A DNA stretch of 64,000 nt from JAHEDH01 sp963745865 (GTDB lineage: Bacteria > Actinomycetota > Acidimicrobiia > Spongiisociales > ZC4RG35): the NCBI GenBank assembly GCA_963745865.1, contig CAVUYZ010000002.1, positions 1 through 64,000 on the forward strand, in the 5' to 3' direction. This document shows, one piece after another, positions 17,268 through 25,016 of this stretch (the first letter of the stretch is position 1; each line of letters starts with the position of its first letter). The notes beneath the pieces were generated by a model that had not been told where the DNA came from, searched no databases, and was given only the letters and a program-made list of their open reading frames with translations. The translations under genes and the position numbers were made by a program.

Positions 17268-18818
17268 ATGAAACGAGTGTTCCTGGCGGCGTTTGCCGCC
17301 TTCTTTCTTCTCCCGGCCCAGGTGGCCTTGGCGGTGTGCGAGTTCAACGGTGCGGACGTCGTCCATACCGGAATGTATTCGCCCGAGTGGAACTCGACGG
17401 TGGACTTCGACGCTTTCGAAGCGGCCGGCGGTGGCCCGCTGACCTTCGCCGGGACGTTTCATCATCTCTACGAGGGAGCGGAGAACACCAACTGGATCCT
17501 CAACCGGGTGTGGGACGCCGAAGCGACCCCGGTCGTCAACCTCGAAGTGCCGGTGACCGCCGCCAAGATGGCATCGGGGGAGTACGACGACGATGTCGCG
17601 GTGTGGGCTGCGGGAGTCCAGCGGTGGCTCGATGCCGATCCCCGCCATGCGCTGATCATCGCCCCGATGCAGGAGATGAACGGCGACTGGGTGACCTGGG
17701 GGATGGATCCGCCCAACTTCAAGATCGCCTACCGACGCATCGTTGAGATCTTCCGCGACATGGGCATGGACGAGACCCAGGTCCGCTGGATGTTCGCCCC
17801 CAACGGCGTCTCCACCTTCCCCTACTCGGCGACGAACTACTGGCCGGGAGATGACGTGGTCGATGTGGTGGGCCTGTCGGCATACAACTTCGGGCACGAG
17901 TTCGGGTTGTGGTCGTCGGTCAAGGACACCCTCTTCAACGTCACCGAGCAACTTCGGGCCTTCGCCCGCAACAAGCCGTTCCTCATCGCCCAGATCGCCA
18001 CGTCCCAGGTGGGTGGCGACCGCGAAGGCTGGCTGACCGACATGTTCGACTTCGTCGCCAACCACCCCAATCACCTGGGCTTCATCTACTTCAACTTCGA
18101 CAAGGAGACGAACTGGCGTGTCTGGGACGGCGAAACCGTCACCCAGGGTTGGCTCGACGCCGTGGATGATCCGAGGGTTCGCTACGAGTTCCCGCTGGAT
18201 TCGTGGTTCCGCCCGGGGGCGATCCCCTTCGAATGGGATCCCCGCACCGCCTATCCGAGGCCCGAGACGTTCTGCACCACTGCGACGATCTCCGATCCCC
18301 CCGAGTTCTCCGACGTGTCAGACGGTCTGTTCTACTCACTCCCGATCCGCTGGCTGTCGCGGGCGGGCCTGGCCGCCGGGTACGACGACGGGACCTTCCG
18401 ACCCGACCAACCGGTCACCCGGGCCGAGGCGATCACCTTGATGTGGCGGGTCGCCTGTGGCCCGGTCGACGTCCCCCCCGCCGACTTCTCCGACCTCGCC
18501 GCCGAGTGGTATCAGCACGCGGTGGGATGGGCAGCGGCAACGGAGATCGCCAAGGGATATCCCGATGGCACCTTCCGGCCGGACGCCGAGGTCACCCGCG
18601 CCGAGACCGCCCAGTTCCTGTGGCGGATGAACTCGTGTCCCGGTGGCGAGCCGACCGGGTTCGATGATGTGCCGGTCCGATCCTGGTACGCCGATGCCGT
18701 GGAGTGGATGGTGGAGCAAGCCATGGCCTCCGGAACCAGCGCAACGACCTTCAGCCCCGACGATCCCGTCACCCGCGGTGAACTCGTGACACTGCTGTTC
18801 CGGATGCCCTCGGGCTGA
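17268..18818 (+). CDS. Secreted GH26-like protein with three canonical SLH domains
   Basis: The ATG at 17268 (MKRVFLAAFAAFFLLPAQVA) gives a clean signal peptide; an ATG four codons earlier is less likely. The GH26-like barrel spans about residues 22-330: FAGTFHHLYEGAENT, acid/base Glu in APMQEMNGDWVTWGMDP, and Gln in place of the expected nucleophile Glu (KPFLIAQIATSQVGGDREGW). Three classical SLH domains follow, each ending in the TRAE-type motif (FRPDQPVTRAEAITLMWR; FRPDAEVTRAETAQFLWR; FSPDDPVTRGELVTLLFR). It is intact, unlike its two paralogues upstream, and is the only one with a wall anchor. It probably binds or cleaves a surface mannan-type glycan. Confidence 0.88.
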   Translation: MKRVFLAAFAAFFLLPAQVALAVCEFNGADVVHTGMYSPEWNSTVDFDAFEAAGGGPLTFAGTFHHLYEGAENTNWILNRVWDAEATPVVNLEVPVTAAKMASGEYDDDVAVWAAGVQRWLDADPRHALIIAPMQEMNGDWVTWGMDPPNFKIAYRRIVEIFRDMGMDETQVRWMFAPNGVSTFPYSATNYWPGDDVVDVVGLSAYNFGHEFGLWSSVKDTLFNVTEQLRAFARNKPFLIAQIATSQVGGDREGWLTDMFDFVANHPNHLGFIYFNFDKETNWRVWDGETVTQGWLDAVDDPRVRYEFPLDSWFRPGAIPFEWDPRTAYPRPETFCTTATISDPPEFSDVSDGLFYSLPIRWLSRAGLAAGYDDGTFRPDQPVTRAEAITLMWRVACGPVDVPPADFSDLAAEWYQHAVGWAAATEIAKGYPDGTFRPDAEVTRAETAQFLWRMNSCPGGEPTGFDDVPVRSWYADAVEWMVEQAMASGTSATTFSPDDPVTRGELVTLLFRMPSG

Positions 18819-18836
18819 GGTCGGTACTCTCCCCGA

Positions 18837-19976
18837 GTGCTCCGACTCTTCCTCCGCCCGATCGAGGTCCTCGTCCTCGCCCTGATCGGATACAACCTGC
18901 TGACCTCGTTGTTCGGATGGCGTGATCCCGCTCCGGTGCCGCGGGGAGAACGTCGACGGCGGTTCCGGGTCGTGGTGCCTGCCCACAACGAGGAGCGGGT
19001 GATCGAGGGCGTCCTCGGCGACCTGGCCGCCCAGAACCATCCTGATGCCCGGATCGTGGTCATCGCCGACCACTGTGAGGATCGGACGGCTGAGATCGCC
19101 GTCGCTGCGGGCGTCGAAGTGGCAGAGCGGACCGACGGCGCCGGCGGAAAGGGCCCGGCGCTCGCCTGGTATCTGGCCGAACACCCCCTCGACGCCGACG
19201 AGGCTCTGGTGGTCCTCGACGCCGACAACCGGGTGCCGGATGATCTGCTCGCCGGATTCTCCGACGCTCTCGACCAGGGACATCACGTCCTCCAGGCGTA
19301 TCTCGGCGTGTCGAATCCCAACGCCTCGCCGCTCGCCACCGCGTCTGCGCTCAGCTATTGGGCATCGAATCGAATGGTCCAGCTCGCCCGACGGAACCTC
19401 GGATGGACCGCCGACCTGGGCGGGACGGGGATGTGCATCACCGCCGAAGCCCTCGATGCGGTCGGTGGATTCGGGTCGTCGCTGACCGAGGATCAGGAAC
19501 TCGGGGTCAAGCTGTTCGAAGCGGGTCACTCGGTCACATGGCTCCACGATCTCGTGGTGCTGGACGAAAAGCCGGTCTCGTCCGATGTCGTCGTCAAGCA
19601 GCGGTCCCGGTGGGCCACCGGTCGCCGGGATGTCGCCCGAGCCCATGTGGGGACCCTGCTCGGTCTTCGCAGCCCGGCGTCGATCGACCTCGCCCTGAGA
19701 CTGGTCCAACCCTCCAGGATGGGTGTCGCTCTTGGATCAGGTGTCCTGGCGATCGCCTCTCTGCTCGGGCTCCCGACGATCGGCTCGGGCGTGTGGATCG
19801 GTGCTGCGGCCGTGCAGGTGTTCGCGCCGATCGCATTCCTGTGGAAGGAAGGCGTCGAACGGAGATACCTCCTCAGGTATCCGGTGCTGGTGTTCCTTCC
19901 CATCCTCAAGATCCCCGCTCGACTGCTCCGCCAGACCGGCTGGTACCACACGCCGCACGGGGGCTCCGAGAGCTGA
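18837..19976 (+). CDS. Membrane GT2 glycosyltransferase, processive type
   Basis: The protein has 379 residues and a GTG start. An N-terminal membrane segment (LRPIEVLVLALIGYNLLTSL) precedes a GT2 domain with VVPAHNEERVIEGVLG, the metal-binding VLDADN, then TEDQELGVKL and QRSRWATG. This TED/QxxRW set is the mark of processive enzymes such as cellulose, hyaluronan and related synthases. Two C-terminal membrane helices follow. The product is probably a homopolymeric or repeating exopolysaccharide; the sugar cannot be inferred. It starts 18 bases after the SLH-GH26 gene, so the two may be co-transcribed. Confidence 0.87.
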   Translation: MLRLFLRPIEVLVLALIGYNLLTSLFGWRDPAPVPRGERRRRFRVVVPAHNEERVIEGVLGDLAAQNHPDARIVVIADHCEDRTAEIAVAAGVEVAERTDGAGGKGPALAWYLAEHPLDADEALVVLDADNRVPDDLLAGFSDALDQGHHVLQAYLGVSNPNASPLATASALSYWASNRMVQLARRNLGWTADLGGTGMCITAEALDAVGGFGSSLTEDQELGVKLFEAGHSVTWLHDLVVLDEKPVSSDVVVKQRSRWATGRRDVARAHVGTLLGLRSPASIDLALRLVQPSRMGVALGSGVLAIASLLGLPTIGSGVWIGAAAVQVFAPIAFLWKEGVERRYLLRYPVLVFLPILKIPARLLRQTGWYHTPHGGSES

Positions 19977-20122
19977 ATCGGCGTCGCGGGGAGTGCCTCC
20001 CTTTGCGTATCGCCCGTCCGCATTCCAGGGGTCGATGGTCCCTCTGAGACCTGACTGATGGCGAGGCATTTCTCTCGAAAAGCGCTGCATGTCTGGTCAC
20101 ACCTGCCGACCGTCACACCGTT

Positions 20123-20141
20123 CTCCGGGATCGACCCGGAG
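20123..20141 (+). promoter_or_regulatory. Hairpin in the leader of the SLH/fibronectin-like gene
   Basis: A perfect 7-bp stem, CTCCGGG with CCCGGAG around an ATCGA loop, lies about 10 bases before the ribosome binding site (AGGAAGGAAG) of the gene at 20165. It could influence translation or mRNA stability. Confidence 0.4.
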
Positions 20142-20164
20142 CCTTCACCAGGAAGGAAGCAGAC

Positions 20165-22164
20165 ATGAATCGGTTAAGGAATACCAGCTCCCGGCTCGGC
20201 TCGCTGGTGGCCGTCGCCCTGATCGTCGGGCTCTTGGGAGCCGCTCCGGCGTCGGCGGTCGTGGACACATCGTTCTCATGCCCCGGCTCGATCGAACCGG
20301 CCGGGTTCACCGACACCGCCGGACACCCCGACTCGACCCGACGAGCGATCGACTGTCTCGCCGTGCATGGGATCACGCTGGGCACCAGTCCGACCACCTT
20401 CGATCCCGGAGGTTCGGTGCCTCGGTGGCAGATGGCGCTCTTCCTGGTTCGCCAGGCATCTGCCCACGGCGTGACGATCCCATCGGCATCCGATCAGGGC
20501 TTCACCGACCTCGACGGGCTCAGCCCGGAGGCGACCGAAGCCATCAATCAACTCGGTCAGCTCGGCATCACCTTGGGAACCAGCGACGACACCTTCTCGC
20601 CATATGACACCGTCACCCGGTGGCAGATGGCACTGTTCATCACCCGACTGCTCGCAGGCTCGGGAGTGGCGCTTCCAACGGCGTCGGATCAAGGATTCGA
20701 AGATCTCGACGGGCTCTCGACCCAGGCTCGAGCAGCCATCGATCAGCTGGCGGCGCTGGGAGTCTCCGAGGGCACGAGTTCCACGACCTTCAGTCCGTTC
20801 GCCGAGACCCTTCGCTGGCAGATGGCGCTGTTCCTCACGCGTGCGCTGGCCGTCGGCGGGATTCTGCCCCCGGGAGCCGGTGCGATCGACGTCTCGCCCG
20901 ACACCCCTGCCTACCTCGACTTCGGCGGGTCGGCCGTATCCCGGCAGTACACCGCGAACGTGGCGATGGCTGGATCGTTCACCGTCGAGCTGTGGCCGAG
21001 CAACCTGATCCGCTCTGACGGATCGTTCGAGGCTTCCTCGCCCGGGTCGATCTCCAAGTGCGACGTCACCCTGGTCGATGGCGGATTCGAGAGTGCCGAC
21101 AAGGTGTCCGACATCACCGTCACCGACGGGAGCTTCACGTTCACGGTCGGTTGCACCGGCCTTCAGAGCGCCATCGTTCCTGTTGTCTATGCCGGAGACG
21201 CCCTCCTGGGACTCGACGGTGCCGGGGAGCTCGATCCGAGTCTCCCGACGAACGCCTACGGAGTCGGCGGGTCGTTGACCGTCGTGGCCGAAGCCACCGC
21301 CTCGCCGTTCGGGCCGGTTGCGGTCGACTCGGTCGATACGGACACCAACTCGTTCGTGTCCAACGGCGTGACCTACTTCTGGGACGACAACGACACGTTC
21401 AGGATCGGTGGCGTCGACGTCACGATGGCGGAGTGGGAGGCAGCGGTGACCACGGGCGACGACATCCTCGCCGGGTCGGTCTATGACCCGAGCGGATCGT
21501 CGGTCTTCGACCTCCAGGACGACTCACCGGAGGCGCCGGCCCTGAGCGTCGCGTCGGTGACGAGTACCAGCGTGACACTGACGTACGTGGCGCCGGTCGG
21601 CCCCGATCACCTCGAGTTGTATGTCTGCGAGGGGACCGGGTGTGAGACCACGCTGGACCGGTCGGTGCTCATCGGTATAGACGAGGACGCCGACGTCGCC
21701 GGAACCCAGGTCGTCATCGACGGGCTCAGCCCTGCGACCGACTACGACGTCCAGGCGACGCTGGTGGAGGGTGCTGACGTGTCTCCCAAGTCGACGGCGC
21801 TGGACGTGGATACCCCCGTGGCAATCTCGATCGTTGGCGTCTCGGTCAATGAGACGAATGATGGACTTGGAGGGTTGGACGTACTTGTTTGTGACATTCG
21901 ATCAGGACATCGCGATTGGCAGCGGCGCTGCGCTGAGCGACTTTCAAATTCACGTTGCGACGCAGCCGTTGACCCCGTACCTCGGCCATCAGCGACTCCA
22001 AGTTCCTCGTTCTCGGCACGACGAATCAACTCGGCATCAGTTTCGCATACCAAAACGACACCACTCCGGATACGGAGTGGGTGTTGACGATTGGTGAAGG
22101 TGCGCTCGATGTGGGGTCGGGCGGCGACCCCAGCGGGGTGCTCACCGCCAGCTTCAGCCACTAG
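20165..22164 (+). CDS. Secreted SLH-repeat protein with fibronectin-like region, two frame breaks
   Basis: The ATG follows a strong AGGAAGGAAG site. There is a signal peptide (SLVAVALIVGLLGAAPASA) and a mature start VVDTSFSCPGSIEPAGFTD like the proteins at 10142 and 13612. Three complete divergent SLH repeats follow (for example QGFTDLDGLSPEATEAINQL with RWQMALFITR). Next comes a long beta-rich region, including a fibronectin-type stretch at about residues 455-550 (SVTSTSVTLTYVAPVGPDHL). The frame shifts near 21865 (resuming YLFVTFDQDIAIGSGAALSD) and again near 22000 (resuming NTTNQL-like sequence and TPDTEWVLTIGEGALDVGSG), ending at a TAG at 22164. Probably a surface or adhesion protein. It is the best-preserved member of the enzyme-less SLH subfamily here. 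Confidence 0.78.
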
Positions 22165-22173
22165 CGACAACCA

Positions 22174-22202
22174 GGGTCCCCGGGATCGGGTCCCGGGGAC
22201 CC
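22174..22202 (+). terminator. Strong hairpin terminator between convergent genes
   Basis: A perfect 12-bp stem, GGGTCCCCGGGA with TCCCGGGGACCC around a five-base loop, lies 10 bases after the TAG of the SLH gene and just before the end of the minus-strand GT2 gene. There is no T tract, so it may work in both directions or as a transcript-end stabiliser. Confidence 0.7.
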
Positions 22203-22211
22203 GCCACCGTC

Positions 22212-23207
22212 TCAGCTCGAGCGGGGGATCGGCGGCGGATTCTCTCTCACGGCCACCCGCACCGACGAGGGTCGGCGGAACAGACCCCGCAGGAGGCCTA
22301 ATCCGTAGGAGAGGTGCATGATCGCTCCGGCCAGGGCGGGTGCCGGTCGGCCTCCGAACGCGGCGAGCAGCGACCCGAGCCAGACGATACCGATGAGTGC
22401 TACCGGCCACCACAGCCACGGCAGCAGGACCAGCCCACCAAGTAGTCCGAGGACCAATGCCAGCGGGGCGAGCGGGCGCGGTGAAGGCAGAGTTCCCGTC
22501 ACCAACAGCATGTCGGCTTTGCCCAGTCCGTATCGGTAGAACTGGCGCCAGAGCGACCCCGGCGTCTCCCTCGGTTGGTAGTGCGACTCGATCGTGGGGT
22601 CCATCAGGATCGTTCGCCCCGCCCGGCGCCACCGGAAGTACAGGTCGGCATCCTCGGCGACGTGGAACGGGAGGGTTCGCATCCCGCCCGCCTCCAGGAA
22701 GTCGGATCTCCGGAACGCACCGAGGTAGACGGTGTCGACCTCCATCCGATCGCCGCCGTGATGGAACGCCGCCGGCCCGATGGCCCATTTGCTGGTCATG
22801 GCACTCGCCACCGCTCCCTGGAATCGCGGTCCGGTGACTGGGCGCATCGGCCCTCCCACCGCCACCGCGTCCGACGTCGTCAGCGCTTCGACGGACCGCT
22901 CGACGTAGTCCGGTGCATAGGTTGTGTGAGCGTCTGCGCGAACGAGGATGTCGGCATCCGTGGCATTGGCTGCCAGCCACAGCCCTGCAGACTGGACTCG
23001 ATCGGGGTTGTCGATCACGGTGACGACCGGCCACCGTTTCGACCATGCGCCGAGTCGGTCTTGGGTGCCGTCTGTCGAACCCCCGTCGGCGACGATCACG
23101 GTGAGTGCTCCCGGATAGGTCTGGCACTCGAGGGCGGTGAGGCAGTCATCGATGGCGTCATACTCGTTCAGAACTGGGAGAATGATGCAGACGGATGGTG
23201 AAACCAC
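22212..23207 (-). CDS. GT2 glycosyltransferase, ExoA-like
   Basis: The protein has 331 residues. The GT2 domain covers about 1-230 (CIILPVLNEYDAIDDCLTAL, VIVADGGSTDGTQ, ILVRADAHTTYAPDYV), with the acceptor-loop motif HVAEDADLYFRWRRAG. Two C-terminal membrane segments follow (LALVLGLLGGLVLLPWLWW). This arrangement matches succinoglycan ExoA-type enzymes that extend lipid-linked oligosaccharides. It is convergent with the SLH gene and divergent from the anti-sigma-like gene. Confidence 0.87.
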   Translation of the reverse strand: MVSPSVCIILPVLNEYDAIDDCLTALECQTYPGALTVIVADGGSTDGTQDRLGAWSKRWPVVTVIDNPDRVQSAGLWLAANATDADILVRADAHTTYAPDYVERSVEALTTSDAVAVGGPMRPVTGPRFQGAVASAMTSKWAIGPAAFHHGGDRMEVDTVYLGAFRRSDFLEAGGMRTLPFHVAEDADLYFRWRRAGRTILMDPTIESHYQPRETPGSLWRQFYRYGLGKADMLLVTGTLPSPRPLAPLALVLGLLGGLVLLPWLWWPVALIGIVWLGSLLAAFGGRPAPALAGAIMHLSYGLGLLRGLFRRPSSVRVAVRENPPPIPRSS

Positions 23208-23305
23208 CCGAAGACAGTACCCCGCATACCCGAGAATCCCGTCAAATCAAGGCGTACGGGCGTAACAGAGGCCCGAGAACCACGTCTTTCCTCTATGCAA
23301 CCATC

Positions 23306-24271
23306 ATGAACCGACACGACGAATCTGCGCTTGATCGTCTCCGCCGGATGGCCACCTCCGATGAATCGTTGGTTGGCCGTGGGCGATCAGAACAACTGGC
23401 ATACCGGGCCTTGGCCCGGGCGTCAGCGCGCCCGGTCCGGCGCACGCTCGCTGCAGCCGTTGCCGCATCCGCATTCGCGGTGGTCAGCGTCGTCGGTCTT
23501 GGTGCGGTCGCCGATCAGGCGGCGCCGGGCGATGCCATGTACGTCGTCGATCGCGCGTATGAATCTGTCGGCCGGGTCATGGGCCGCCCCACAGATCGCT
23601 CCGAGGAGACCATGGTCGAAGCGCTGAAACTGATGGAGAGCGGAAACCGCCAGGCCGCAGTCGATCACCTCACCAAAGAACTGAATATTCAACTCGGTGA
23701 ACCGGCATCGGCGCAGCCCATCGTCGAGGACTCCAGCCCGAGTGTTCCACTCGCAGTTGCTCCCACAACAACCACCGCTCCAGCCGCTGCGGCAGTTCAG
23801 GTGACAGACGCGTCCTCCGTGGACCCAATTGTCGAGGGTGACGGCACCGTCGAGGAAGATCCGTTGAAGCTCGCGTTGGAATACGCCCTCGCAGCCAAGC
23901 GGGCAGCAAACAACACCGACGATGCGACCGTGACGGCCGAAGCAGACACCGCAATGAGATCCGTGCTTCAGCTGGCCGTTGCCCCATCCGATACCGAACT
24001 CGCAGTCGCTGAGGAAGACTCGGAGACTGTGGCGGCGTCGGAGACGTCGACGACGACAACCACGGTGCCGGAAGAGCCTCGGCGTGGAAGAGGCAACACC
24101 ACAACAACCACGACGACGACTAGCGTTCCTGAAGAAGACCTGAGTCAAACTGGCTCAGGTGACGGCCAGAGCTCCAACGGAGACGACGTAGGTGACAGCC
24201 AAGAAGGCGCAGGAGGCTCGACCCAGCCAGGAGACGGCGGGTCCGATACCCTCATCCTCCCGATTCCTTGA
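23306..24271 (+). CDS. Membrane protein partner of the ECF sigma factor (DUF5667-like)
   Basis: The ATG at 23306 (MNRHDESALDRLRRMATSDE) is chosen over an upstream in-frame start lying inside the divergent gene. There is a short cytoplasmic N-terminus, one membrane segment (LAAAVAASAFAVVSVVGLGA) and then PGDAMYVVDRAYESVGRVMG, which resembles the DUF5667 motif of actinobacterial anti-sigma-linked membrane proteins. The C-terminal 180 residues are low-complexity Thr/Ser/Pro/Glu/Gly sequence, probably outside the membrane. The sigma gene overlaps its 3' end, so they are probably co-expressed. A role in holding or sensing for the sigma factor is inference from position and topology. Confidence 0.65.
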   Translation: MNRHDESALDRLRRMATSDESLVGRGRSEQLAYRALARASARPVRRTLAAAVAASAFAVVSVVGLGAVADQAAPGDAMYVVDRAYESVGRVMGRPTDRSEETMVEALKLMESGNRQAAVDHLTKELNIQLGEPASAQPIVEDSSPSVPLAVAPTTTTAPAAAAVQVTDASSVDPIVEGDGTVEEDPLKLALEYALAAKRAANNTDDATVTAEADTAMRSVLQLAVAPSDTELAVAEEDSETVAASETSTTTTTVPEEPRRGRGNTTTTTTTTSVPEEDLSQTGSGDGQSSNGDDVGDSQEGAGGSTQPGDGGSDTLILPIP

Positions 24272-24866
24272 GAAGACGAGGGCTCGACACCCTCACGGTC
24301 GTCCCACACAATCCGAACGTGTCGAAGCATGGCGTCAGTGGCCGCCGGACGTCGTATCGGTCGAAGCTGCTCAATCCGGTGACCAGGCAACGCTCGCGCT
24401 GATCGCCACTGCCGCGATCCCCAAGCTGACGGCGTTCTACCGAAACCAGGGGATGCGGCATTTCGATGCTGAGGATCTCGCCGCCGACGCATGTGAAGCC
24501 GTGGTCCGAACGCTGCCGAGACTCAGGGATCCACGCAAGTTCGAGGCCTGGTTCTGGCGAATCGCCCGATCCAAGTTGTATGACCAGTTCCGTCGCAAGC
24601 AACGACCCCAGGCTCCCGGCGAGCGTGAAGCCACCTACGAAGACCCGGCCGAGTCGATGGTGATTGCCGACGACCACAGCGAAGTTCGCGCGGCGTATGC
24701 CCTCCTCAAGGATCGGGACCGCGAGCTGTTGTGGATGCGAGACGTGGTCGGGCTCTCCTACACCGAGATCGCCGGTCGCTTCCTCGCCAAAGAGGGAGCC
24801 ATCCGCATCGGTGTCATGCGCGCCCGCCAACGCCTCGAAGCCGCCCTCACCGAAACCGCCGAGTAA
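24192..24866 (+). CDS. ECF-type RNA polymerase sigma factor
   Basis: Region 2 is seen as FDAEDLAADACEAVVRTLPR followed by KFEAWFWRIARSKLYDQFRR; region 4 as LLKDRDRELLWMRDVVGLSY and the TEIAGRFLAKEGAIRIGVMR helix-turn-helix. The only in-frame start I see is a GTG at 24192, which overlaps the upstream membrane-protein gene by 80 bases and gives an unusually long N-terminal extension. A missed frame shift that hides a later start is possible. The order membrane partner then sigma is the reverse of the usual actinobacterial order. A TAAC-16 bases-CGTC pair at about 23264-23287, ahead of the operon, could be an ECF-type promoter but is weak evidence. Confidence 0.82.
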   Translation: MTAKKAQEARPSQETAGPIPSSSRFLEKTRARHPHGRPTQSERVEAWRQWPPDVVSVEAAQSGDQATLALIATAAIPKLTAFYRNQGMRHFDAEDLAADACEAVVRTLPRLRDPRKFEAWFWRIARSKLYDQFRRKQRPQAPGEREATYEDPAESMVIADDHSEVRAAYALLKDRDRELLWMRDVVGLSYTEIAGRFLAKEGAIRIGVMRARQRLEAALTETAE

Positions 24867-24877
24867 CCCACTTCGTC

Positions 24878-24934
24878 AAAACCCCCTTGGCGTGCTGGCG
24901 CACGCCTGTTCCCCCAAGGGGGAACAAACAACCA
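24878..24934 (-). repeat. Palindromic 3'-end repeat (copy R4)
   Basis: In the direction of the sigma gene this reads ACCCCCTT, stem 2 GGCGTGC-TGGC-GCACGCC, then stem 1 GTTCCCCC-AA-GGGGGAAC and AAACAACC. It starts 12 bases after the sigma stop codon. All three C/G runs are five long here, against six in R2, R3 and R5, so the run lengths change together. Confidence 0.88.
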
Positions 24935-24950
24935 AGGTTCTCGCGTAGTG

Positions 24951-25009
24951 GGTTGTTTGTCCCCCCGGCGGGGGGACGGGGTTCGTCCTACGAACCCAGG
25001 GGGGCTTTG
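24951..25009 (+). repeat. Palindromic 3'-end repeat (copy R5)
   Basis: This reads GGTTGTTTGTCCCCCC, GGC, GGGGGGAC, stem 2 GGGTTCG-TCCTA-CGAACCC, then AGGGGGGCTTT. It sits seven bases beyond the stop of the minus-strand protease gene and faces R4 in the gap between two convergent genes. Stem 2 has yet another sequence but is fully paired. Confidence 0.88.
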
Positions 25010-25016
25010 TGGCCGG

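Noticed and set aside
24030..24130. Short tandem ACAAC/ACGACG-like repeats considered as a CRISPR or microsatellite array
   Set aside because: They are codons of a Thr-rich low-complexity tail in a coding frame; there are no regular spacers.
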